Source: Rhizomonospora bruguierae
GTDB lineage: Bacteria; Actinomycetota; Actinomycetes; Mycobacteriales; Micromonosporaceae
Length of the DNA: 64,000 nucleotides
NCBI RefSeq assembly: GCF_018397995.1
Contig: NZ_BBQH01000028.1
Location: 1-64,000, forward strand
Reading direction: 5' to 3'
In this document: positions 17,375 through 24,569 of the stretch, in pieces
Layout of the letters: each line of letters starts with the position of its first letter
How positions within the stretch are numbered: the stretch's first letter is position 1
Translations under genes and position numbers: made by a program
The notes under the pieces: generated by a model
Seen by the model: the letters and a program-made list of their open reading frames with translations, nothing else
Database searches by the model: none
What the model was told of the DNA's origin: nothing

Positions 17375-18997
17375 ATGCCGGGCGTGGGGACTTCCTCCAA
17401 GCCTCGACGCCCACCGCCGGCCGGCCGGGCGGGTCGGCGCGCCGTGCGGTGGCTCGTGTGCGCCGCGCTGCTGGGCGCCGTGGGCGCGGCCGGCCTGACC
17501 GGAACCGCCGCCGCCGAACCGGCGCCGTCGGTGTCGGCCACGACGCCGGCCACCGTGAAGTACTACGTCGTCGGGCGGACCGGCGGGGCCGAGCGGGAGT
17601 ACCTGTTCCAGATCGCCGCCCGGACCCTGGGTGACGGGCACCGGCAAAAGGAGATCTTCGAGCTGAACCGGGGGCGGTTGCAGCCGGACGGGCAGCGGAT
17701 GGACGACCCGCTGGTGGTGCTGCCCGGCTGGGTCCTGCTTCTCCCGGCGGACGCGAAAGGGCCCGGCGTGCTGTCCGGCCCGGCACCGACGGTCAGCGAC
17801 CCGCGCACGCCCCCGCCCGCATCCGCGGCCCCCGACGCACGGTCCGACGATTGGCTGCTGCGGGCGGGGGCTATCGTCCTGGTCACGACCATCCTCGGCG
17901 TCTCGCTGCACCTCCTGCGCCGCGGGCAGCGCATCGAGCTTCACCGCCCGGTCCGGGCCACGGGCCGGGCCCGGCTCGACCAGCCTGCTCCGGCGGGCCG
18001 TCGCCCGCGCGATCTCCCGACCGACGACGGCTGGCCCGCGCTCGAGTCGCCTCCCCCACTGCGCCGCCCGCCCGATCTCCCCACCGACGACCGCTGGCCC
18101 ACGGTCGAGTCGCCTCCCCCACTGCGCCGCCCGCCCGATCTCCCCACCCGCGGCCGGGGCAGGGAATCCGTGCCCACCACGGCGAACGGGTGGGCCGAAC
18201 CCAACGACCGGGGCGCGGAATCCGTGCCCAGCACGGCACACGGCCGGGAACCCGAGCTGCGCGGCGCGGAATTCGCGCCCACCACGGCGAACGGCCGGGA
18301 ACCCGAGCTGTGCGGCGCGGAATTCGCGCCCACCACGGCACACGGCCCGACCGAACCCGACGACCGGGGCACGGAGTCGTCCGGCACGGAGTCGTCCGGC
18401 GCGGTGTCGGCCGACCAGGCACCGCGCTGGGCTTCGGCGCGGTTGCTGGAGGCCCCGGCGCCGGCCAGGCCGGCCGACACCGCGCCACCGCGGGTGGAAC
18501 TTCGCCTGCGGTCCGGCTCCGACCAGGTGGCGATCCGCCTCGTCGGCGCTCGTCCCGACGCGGGCGACGCGTTCTTCGGGCGTGGTGAGATCGGGTCGCG
18601 AACCGGTGCGGCGGTGGTGCACCTGGGCGACCCGGGGCCGGGCGCCGCTTGGCTGGATCTCAGCGCAAGCCCCGACGTCGTCACGGTCAGCGGCGACCCG
18701 GCCGGCGTCCGCCGCCTGACACTGACGCTCACCCGCCAGCTGTCCCGCGCTGGCGTGCCGACGATCGCCGTCGGCGACGCGCTCGGGGAAACCGGCGGGA
18801 CAGACCACTGGATCGGGTCCCTCGACGAACTGGCCGACCGGTTCGGCGACACGCCGCTACTGGTGGCCTTCGTCGGTGACCTCCCGGCGGGGGATGTCGC
18901 CACGCTGCACGAACTGCTGGTGCGCTGGCAGCCCCGGGTGGTGCCGATCGTGGTCGGATCGGGACCGCGGTCCCGTTGGTCGATCGACGTGGCCTGA
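17375..18997 (+). CDS. LysM-like membrane protein with tandem repeats
   Basis: A 540-residue protein: signal sequence (about 24-48), a LysM-like module (about 58-130; VKYYVVG, then EIFELNRGRLQPDGQRM, then PGWVLLLP) closely related to the N-termini of the two mycosin-like proteins, a membrane helix (about 163-183), a long Pro-rich cytosolic repeat region (about 210-335) and a globular C-terminal domain (about 365-540). Two repeat sets are visible: 63-bp units from 18011 and about 51-bp units from 18164. No ribosome site is evident at ATG 17375, and a downstream GTG is possible. It overlaps or abuts the next gene, so the two are likely co-expressed. I do not recognise the C-terminal domain. Confidence 0.65.
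   Translation: MPGVGTSSKPRRPPPAGRAGRRAVRWLVCAALLGAVGAAGLTGTAAAEPAPSVSATTPATVKYYVVGRTGGAEREYLFQIAARTLGDGHRQKEIFELNRGRLQPDGQRMDDPLVVLPGWVLLLPADAKGPGVLSGPAPTVSDPRTPPPASAAPDARSDDWLLRAGAIVLVTTILGVSLHLLRRGQRIELHRPVRATGRARLDQPAPAGRRPRDLPTDDGWPALESPPPLRRPPDLPTDDRWPTVESPPPLRRPPDLPTRGRGRESVPTTANGWAEPNDRGAESVPSTAHGREPELRGAEFAPTTANGREPELCGAEFAPTTAHGPTEPDDRGTESSGTESSGAVSADQAPRWASARLLEAPAPARPADTAPPRVELRLRSGSDQVAIRLVGARPDAGDAFFGRGEIGSRTGAAVVHLGDPGPGAAWLDLSASPDVVTVSGDPAGVRRLTLTLTRQLSRAGVPTIAVGDALGETGGTDHWIGSLDELADRFGDTPLLVAFVGDLPAGDVATLHELLVRWQPRVVPIVVGSGPRSRWSIDVA
18011..18350. repeat. Coding tandem repeats, 63-bp and 51-bp sets
   Basis: A 63-bp unit starts at 18011, 18074 and 18137 (the last is partial) and encodes DLPTDD-x-WP...ESPPPLRRPP. 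It is followed by four units of about 51 bp (from about 18164) encoding variations of GAEFAPTTANGREPEL. All are in frame and form the linker of the LysM-like membrane protein. Confidence 0.8.
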
Positions 18998-18999
18998 CC

Positions 19000-20307
19000 G
19001 TGTCCGCCGTCCTGCCTCCGGCGACGCGATCCGCGCCCGGCGACGACCACCCGCCACCCCGGACACCCGGCCTGCACGACCTGGCGCTCGTGGTCGGACC
19101 CGACGGCGGGCTCGCCCGGCCGGACAGGGTCGACGTCGCCTTGCGCGCGGCGGACCTGACGGCGCTGGTGCGGCAGGCCGGGGCCGAGGACTGCGACCTG
19201 CGGATCCTGACCGCGCCGGGTGAGCGGAACGTGCCGCTGCTGCGCGGCCTCGCCCGTCGCCTCGGGCGCGACGTGCTCGTCCCGCCGGCCGGGGCGCAGG
19301 TCGTCCGCAGGCCGCTGGCGCGCACGACGGGCGTCGAGGACGATCTCGTCGCCGTCGACGCGGACGGCTACCCGGTCGACTGGCTGATCGTGCAGCCCGG
19401 TGGGCAGGTCGGGTCGGCCTTCGGCTGGTTCGAGCTGTCCGGCGGCCGGGTCCGGCAGCGGACCGGCCCGATCTCGCTGCCCCTGCCGGACGGCGGTGTG
19501 ATGCTGGCGACCCGCGAGACGTTCGTCCACACCCGTACGGCGGCCGCGGCCATCCGGGTCGGCCATCCGGCGTTCGTCACGCTCGGCGTGCAGGTGCGCT
19601 CGGGCGACTTCGTGCTCGGGTACTACGATCGCAGCACGACGCGGGTGGACGCCGCCGGGCTGGCCGCTGCCCTCGCCGCGCTTCCGCTCTACCGGCGTCA
19701 GGTACGGCTCTGGCTGCGCTGGCCGGACGACGAGGCCGACCGGGGCCGGTTGCGGACCAACCTGGCGGACTTCGCCGAGGTGACCGGGGCGACCGTGTGG
19801 GTGCCGGCCGAGCCGGCCGAGGCGGTCCTGCTCGGCGGCTGCCTCGACCTGGCGGCCGTCGACCCGCAGGGCGCGGCGGGCCACTGGCAGGCATACGGTC
19901 CGACGGGCCCGTTCGAGTCCGACGTGGACGGCCGCCTGGTGCCGACCGGCGGGGTGCGCGTGGCGCACCTGCCCGCGGTCGACCTCGTGAGCGGCCTCCC
20001 GGCGCGGGAACGGGAGCTGGCCGAGCGCCGGGGCGCCGCGAAGGAGCCGGCGGCGGCGCCGTTCACCTGCGACCTGGCGGTGCTGGTGGACGGCCGCCTG
20101 GCGGTCCGGTACGGCGACGGCAGCCTGCTGGCCGTGGGCGGCCGGCAGTTCACTCACCTGCTCCGTGACGCGGGCTGGACCGGGTCGAAGGTGGCGCTGC
20201 TCTCGTCGGTCACGCCCGAGCAGGCCGCGGGCGTGCGCCTGCATCTGGCCGACCTGGTCAGCCACCTCGGCACGGCGATCCGACTCCATGAGGGACGGAC
20301 GGCATGA
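19000..20307 (+). CDS. T7SS-associated accessory protein, paralogue of the 31.6-kb gene
   Basis: A soluble protein of about 435 residues with no signal peptide. It starts with LHDLALVVGPDGGLARPD and contains LPLYRRQVRLWLRWPDD, GHWQAYGPTGPFESDVDGRL and LAVRYGDGSLLAVGGRQF. The whole length aligns with the N-terminal half of the large protein at 31646. I do not recognise the family. GTG 19000 lies two bases after the upstream stop; TTG 18976 would give eight more residues and overlap the LysM-like gene. Neither has a good ribosome site. Tight linkage with the LysM-like gene suggests one transcription unit. Confidence 0.65.
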   Translation: MSAVLPPATRSAPGDDHPPPRTPGLHDLALVVGPDGGLARPDRVDVALRAADLTALVRQAGAEDCDLRILTAPGERNVPLLRGLARRLGRDVLVPPAGAQVVRRPLARTTGVEDDLVAVDADGYPVDWLIVQPGGQVGSAFGWFELSGGRVRQRTGPISLPLPDGGVMLATRETFVHTRTAAAAIRVGHPAFVTLGVQVRSGDFVLGYYDRSTTRVDAAGLAAALAALPLYRRQVRLWLRWPDDEADRGRLRTNLADFAEVTGATVWVPAEPAEAVLLGGCLDLAAVDPQGAAGHWQAYGPTGPFESDVDGRLVPTGGVRVAHLPAVDLVSGLPARERELAERRGAAKEPAAAPFTCDLAVLVDGRLAVRYGDGSLLAVGGRQFTHLLRDAGWTGSKVALLSSVTPEQAAGVRLHLADLVSHLGTAIRLHEGRTA

Positions 20308-20421
20308 ACCCGCGGCGTCTTCGCGAGCGGTCCTCGACCCTCCCTTCTCCATGCGGGTTCTGCCGAGAGGCGGGCCGAGGCGACCGGCCGGCTCACCCGC
20401 TCGCCCGGTTCGCCCGTACGC

Positions 20422-21180
20422 TCAGCCGGTCAGCCGGATGAGCGCGCGCTTGACCATCCCGCTGTCGCGGTCATCGATCCAGCGCTGGACCTCGAACGGC
20501 CGGCCCGACCGGCTCAGCGCCTGGGCGTGGCCGGCCGCGCTGGCGGCGGCGGCCACGTTGGTCAGCAGCAACATGCCCGCGATCGACTGCCACCGGCCGC
20601 GCCGGGCCGACTGGTCCACGTCGAGGTCCGTCAGGGGATCCAGCCGGTAGCGGACGGCTACCTGGATGCTCTTTCCGAGCACCTCGGCCAGCAGGTCGCC
20701 GGTCCACTGGTCGAGCCAGGAGACCGCGCTCGCGGTGCGCACCATCAGGTTCGCCGCGTCCCGTTGGTAGAGCGCCGACGCGAACTCGACCGGCTGGTCG
20801 GGGGTGAGCAGCTCCCGCAGTCGCGACTGCACCGCGTCGGGAAGGCTGGAGACGATCTCCGCCACCGCCCGGGGGGCGAGTTCGCGCAGCAGCTCACGGG
20901 TGATCGCCGGGTCGAGCCGCGGGAGCAGGTCGGCGAACTGGCCTATCGTCAGCTGCTGTAACAGTGTCACCCGGACCTCGGCGGGTAGGCCGAGCAGCAG
21001 CTTGCCCGCCCGGTCAGCGGGAGCTCCGAGAATGATCCGGATCAGGTCGGCCGGCGGCAGCTCGGTGACGATCACCGCCATCCGGTCCACGGTGACGCTC
21101 TGGAGGAGTCTCGCCGCCTCGGCCGGCTTGACGGATCTCAGCATCGCGATCAGATGAGGCGTAGGCATCCGGTCTATCAA
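20422..21180 (-). CDS. Helical-repeat protein with MgtE_N-like repeats
   Basis: A 252-residue protein. Residues about 5-130 are short alpha-helical repeats of the type LLxxVxPAEAARLLxxV / LPPADLIRIILGAP / LPAEVRVTLLQQL, resembling the N-terminal superhelix of MgtE and FliG-like repeats. The C-terminal half (about 135-252) has Trp motifs (SWLDQWTGDLLAEVLG) and an Ala-rich helix and is unrecognised. No membrane helix is clear, so it is not a magnesium transporter. It stands alone, convergent with the accessory gene and divergent from the sigma-factor region. Confidence 0.6.
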   Translation of the reverse strand: MIDRMPTPHLIAMLRSVKPAEAARLLQSVTVDRMAVIVTELPPADLIRIILGAPADRAGKLLLGLPAEVRVTLLQQLTIGQFADLLPRLDPAITRELLRELAPRAVAEIVSSLPDAVQSRLRELLTPDQPVEFASALYQRDAANLMVRTASAVSWLDQWTGDLLAEVLGKSIQVAVRYRLDPLTDLDVDQSARRGRWQSIAGMLLLTNVAAAASAAGHAQALSRSGRPFEVQRWIDDRDSGMVKRALIRLTG

Positions 21181-21669
21181 TGTTCTGTCCTAACTGAACT
21201 GTTGATATTCGTCACGTTGACGGTCGGCGGTGACGTCCCGTTCAAGGGACGTCCGATACGTCCGCACGACTTGAAACTTCCGACAAATAGGCTAAACGGC
21301 CCAGGATTTTACAATTTGGTAACGACCGATTTTTGTTTGCTTGGCATTCGGCCACTCGGCGCCGTAGTTTCCACGTAGACCTACATTCACGCTCCCTAAC
21401 AGACATCCGGAAGCCGACATCCCCCGCCTCCGGTCTCCGAGGAGGGCCCGCCGTGACGCACATCGTTCCCGCAGCGCCCCGGCCGCCGGTTCCGGCCATC
21501 AACGGTGCCGCGTCGGCCCTTCCTCACACGGACCAGGGTCCGTACTATGCGGATCACGCGACATCGTGGCGCTCGGCCGCCTGCCCGGCAGCGGAGCGCC
21601 ATGATGTCGAACAATAGGACCTTTTCGGTGAATATGGACCGGAGGCCCCACCGCGAGGACGATTTGGTG
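21181..21669. promoter_or_regulatory. 489-bp intergenic region upstream of the ECF sigma gene
   Basis: No convincing gene. The region has visibly lower GC than its surroundings, contains promoters for the divergent genes on both sides, and includes an 8-bp-arm inverted repeat (21232-21253). Small plus-strand frames here run into the sigma-factor frame but have no ribosome site. Confidence 0.45.
21232..21253. promoter_or_regulatory. Inverted repeat GACGTCCC-N6-GGGACGTC
   Basis: Perfect 8-bp arms (21232-21239 and 21246-21253) separated by six bases, about 50 bp upstream of the minus-strand ATG at 21180. It could be an operator for a dimeric regulator, or a hairpin in the leader of either divergent transcript. 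Confidence 0.5.
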
Positions 21670-22233
21670 ATGTCTGGCCGTCAGAGTACGCACAAGCCGA
21701 CGTCGGGCACCGAGTCGACGACCGAGGCCGCCCTACGCGATCTCCGGGACGCGCACGGCGCGGTGCTGCTCAGCTTCCTGCTGCGCCTCACCCGGAACGA
21801 CCGGGACCGCGCCGAGGACATCCTCCAGGAGACGATGATCCGAGCGTGGCGGCATCCGGAAGCCCGCGGAGCGGATGGCGCGTGGAGCCGTCCGTGGCTG
21901 TTCACCGTGGCTCGACGGATCTTCATCGACCAGCAGCGGGCCGCCACCAGCCGGGTCACGGAGCTCAGCGATGTCCGACTGGACAGCCGCCCGGACGAGA
22001 CCGACCTGCTGGAGCAATCCATCAACGTCGCGGAGGTACGGTCCGCGCTGGAGTCGCTGCCCGACCGGTTGCGTGACGTGCTCGTCGAGGTCTACCTGCG
22101 GGACCGATCGGTGGGCGAGGCGGCCGAGACGCTGGACATCCCGGCGGGCACCGTCAAGTCGCGGACCTTTTACGCGATGCGCGCGCTGCGGGAAGCCCTG
22201 ATCCAGCGGGGGTTCGATCTGCCGGCTCGGTGA
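21670..22233 (+). CDS. ECF-type RNA polymerase sigma factor
   Basis: A 187-residue sigma-70 family protein with region 2 (LLRLTRNDRDRAEDILQETMIRAWRHPEA; W...RPWLFTVARRIFIDQQRA) and region 4 (LPDRLRDVLVEVYLRDRSVGEAAETLDIPAGTVKSRTFYAMRALRE, quoted in part). It fits the SigL/SigK-like ECF class, which usually works with zinc anti-sigma factors. ATG 21670 or GTG 21667 is preceded by GAGGA (21655-21659); the frame stays open to 21505, but the added residues are not family-like. The neighbouring convergent gene encodes a ZAS-type anti-sigma factor, unusually on the opposite strand. It likely directs a cell-envelope regulon (inference). Confidence 0.88.
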   Translation: MSGRQSTHKPTSGTESTTEAALRDLRDAHGAVLLSFLLRLTRNDRDRAEDILQETMIRAWRHPEARGADGAWSRPWLFTVARRIFIDQQRAATSRVTELSDVRLDSRPDETDLLEQSINVAEVRSALESLPDRLRDVLVEVYLRDRSVGEAAETLDIPAGTVKSRTFYAMRALREALIQRGFDLPAR

Positions 22234-22236
22234 CGG

Positions 22237-22941
22237 TCAATGCGGGACGACGACGCGGGCCAGCACGGAACCGCCCACCTTCGTCACCGTGAAGAACGCG
22301 ATGTCCCCCGGACGCTTACTGACGGTCGCCACCATCTCCTCCTCGGCGTGCGAGGCGATGATCTCATCGACGACGACGGTGGCGCCGTCCGTGGTCACCG
22401 CGATGAGCTGGATCTGCTGTCCAGGCGTCAGGCCGGCGGTGACGGCGCGCACGATGGAGCCGGACTCCCTCGGCTCAAGGGTGACCGAGAGCGTCACGCC
22501 GGTCACCTCGTCGGTGTCGCTGACCGAAACGCCGACCGGGCCACGCTCGCCGGACGTCAGCGCGGCTCCGATGCCGATGCCCCCCACGAGAACAAAGGCC
22601 GCCGCCACGGCCATCACCTTGGCCCGGGCGGTGAACCATCCGTTGCGCCGGATGGGGATGGGGGACACCGCGGGAGCCGGTGACGGTTCGGCGACGGGCA
22701 CCCGCAGCGCCCGCGGTGCGGTCTGCGGACGAAGCTGGTCGGCCAGCGCGCGGCGCTCGTCCTCGCGCAGCGAGGCCAGCACGTCGGTCAGGTCTCGGAG
22801 CTCCTGGTAGTCGGCCAGGCAGGCGGAGCACTGGTCGAGGTGGCGCCGCACGGCTCGCTGTTCGTCAAGGGGCAGCTTACCGAGCACGTACAGCCCCAGA
22901 TCGAACCGCACGTGCTCGTCGCCGTCGGTGGCAACGCTCAT
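22237..22941 (-). CDS. Zinc-finger anti-sigma factor
   Basis: A 234-residue membrane protein. The N-terminal ZAS domain has His34-x3-Cys38-x2-Cys41 (HLDQCSAC), one membrane helix lies at about 107-128, and an exported C-terminal domain of about 100 residues resembles the RskA/anti-sigma-K C-terminal domain (TPGQQIQLIAV, GDIAFFTVTK). It should hold the adjacent ECF sigma factor at the membrane until an envelope signal releases it. The two genes converge with only three bases between their stops, whereas most such pairs are co-transcribed. Confidence 0.85.
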   Translation of the reverse strand: MSVATDGDEHVRFDLGLYVLGKLPLDEQRAVRRHLDQCSACLADYQELRDLTDVLASLREDERRALADQLRPQTAPRALRVPVAEPSPAPAVSPIPIRRNGWFTARAKVMAVAAAFVLVGGIGIGAALTSGERGPVGVSVSDTDEVTGVTLSVTLEPRESGSIVRAVTAGLTPGQQIQLIAVTTDGATVVVDEIIASHAEEEMVATVSKRPGDIAFFTVTKVGGSVLARVVVPH

Positions 22942-23083
22942 GCCGCCATCCTCACCCTGTCCTCACCCTGCCCCGCTTCACCTCGGTTGGTCTCCGTTCA
23001 ACGTCAGCCCGGAGGCAACCGTTCACACGGCCGACGAATCCGTCCTATCGGGTTACCACGGTACCGCTATCCTCGGCACCAGA

Positions 23084-24505
23084 CTACGGCGTTGCCGCCC
23101 GGAACCGCCGGCGCCGGGCGCGCGCCAGCAGCCACCCCGCACCGCCGAGGCCGATCGCGGCACCGGCGACCAGCACGACCGGCAGCGCCCCACGCCGACG
23201 TTCGGGCAGTACCGTCGAGCCGCCGGAGGACGTGAGGGAAGCGGCTGGATTGATCACACCCCAGCCCCGGACACCGTCGGGGACCTCGGCTCTCGCGTCC
23301 GCGGTCCGCTCGATGTGCTGCGCCGCCTCCGCCGCGGTGAGTTCCGGCTGCGCCGACCGGACGAGGGCGACCAGGCCGGCGACGAAGGCGACGGACAGGT
23401 CGGGGGTGGTGGCCTCGATGTGGCCCCGGCCGTCGGCGTCCAAGGTGAGGATCCGTTGCCCGGGCGCGAGCACGTCGACCCCGCCCGGGGCGTACCGCTC
23501 GAACAGGCGGTCGTCGGCGGCGACGGCGCCCACCCGCAGCAGGCCGCGTCGGGGTGCGCCGGCACCCCGGCCGCCGGGTGGCGGGGCGGCGACGACGACC
23601 ACCACGTCGGCGTTCACCGCCTGGTCGATCGCCGCGCTCACCGCCGGATCGGACACGTCCACCACACCGGGCACCGCGACGACCGCGGCGCCGGACTCAG
23701 CCGCCACCGTCAGCGCGGCCACCAACTCGTTCCGGGTGATTCGATCGGTGCTGGCGACCGTCAGCGGCAGGATGGTCGTCGCTGGCGCCACCCCGATGAG
23801 CGGGCTGCTCGGGTGCGGTTGGGCGGCGATGATGCCGGCCAGGGCCGTGCCTCCCGGCGGGCAGTCCGCGCCGGGCCGGGCACGGCCGCCGCTGAGGTCC
23901 ACCGGCGCCAGCACCCGACCGGTCAGCTGCGGTGCGTCGGCTGCGACGCCCGTCGTCACCACGGCGACCGTGGCATTCTCGCCCCGGCTGTGACTCCAGG
24001 CCTGGTCGCTCGCGAGTCGCAGCTGTGCCCACGGTATCCCGGCCGACTCCGGGGGAATCGCCTTGCACGCCGCCTCCCGGCTCGCCACCAACGGCACTGA
24101 AACCGGCGGCGCGGAGCTGACGGGTCCTGCCGCCGGGGTGGTCGGCAGGATGCCGAGCACGACATCCCGGCCGACCGCGTCCCAGGGCACGACCAGGGCC
24201 CATCCCGTGTGCAGCTCGGCCGGATCGCTCAACCGGCCGCCGTCACGCTGTGGCCGCCCGGCGTTGAGGTCGAAGATGTCCGCACTGCGACTGCCGTCCC
24301 CGAGCAGCCGCTCGGCGATCGTGGGCAGGGTCTCCGGGCGGCCGCTCGCATCCGCCTTGACGACGTAGAACTTCACGCTCGGTGACTCGGCGCCGGGGCC
24401 ACCGAGGGCCGGTGCACCCCACCCGGTCAGGCTCGCCACGAGCATGAGACTCGACGCGATCACGAGTAGCACGGGGAGGCGTCCCCGACCGGCGCGTGCC
24501 TCCAC
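23084..24505 (-). CDS. Second mycosin-like pseudoprotease, all catalytic residues lost
   Basis: A 473-residue exported protein with the layout of the mycosin-like gene at 8304: signal helix (about 10-32), LysM-like module (about 43-120; SVKFYVVKADASG, ADIFDLNAGRPQRDGG, GWALVVPWDAV), a subtilase fold (about 155-410) and a C-terminal membrane helix (about 440-462). The Asp motif is VAVVTTGV (Thr184), the His motif DCPPGGTALAG (Gly218), the Ser motif TPDLSVAFVAG (Asp369), and no GN oxyanion motif remains. It cannot be a serine protease. GTG 24505 was chosen for GGAGGG six bases upstream; an earlier ATG at 24535 is the alternative. Confidence 0.8.
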   Translation of the reverse strand: MEARAGRGRLPVLLVIASSLMLVASLTGWGAPALGGPGAESPSVKFYVVKADASGRPETLPTIAERLLGDGSRSADIFDLNAGRPQRDGGRLSDPAELHTGWALVVPWDAVGRDVVLGILPTTPAAGPVSSAPPVSVPLVASREAACKAIPPESAGIPWAQLRLASDQAWSHSRGENATVAVVTTGVAADAPQLTGRVLAPVDLSGGRARPGADCPPGGTALAGIIAAQPHPSSPLIGVAPATTILPLTVASTDRITRNELVAALTVAAESGAAVVAVPGVVDVSDPAVSAAIDQAVNADVVVVVAAPPPGGRGAGAPRRGLLRVGAVAADDRLFERYAPGGVDVLAPGQRILTLDADGRGHIEATTPDLSVAFVAGLVALVRSAQPELTAAEAAQHIERTADARAEVPDGVRGWGVINPAASLTSSGGSTVLPERRRGALPVVLVAGAAIGLGGAGWLLARARRRRFRAATP

Positions 24506-24569
24506 GTCCGTCCCTCCATCATGGCGCCGATGCATTGTATAACAACGGAGCCTTGGCGGGCGGCCCCCG

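Noticed and set aside
22680-23993. 437-codon plus-strand frame opposite anti-sigma and mycosin genes
   Set aside because: Arg/Pro/Ser-rich shadow of the minus-strand genes.
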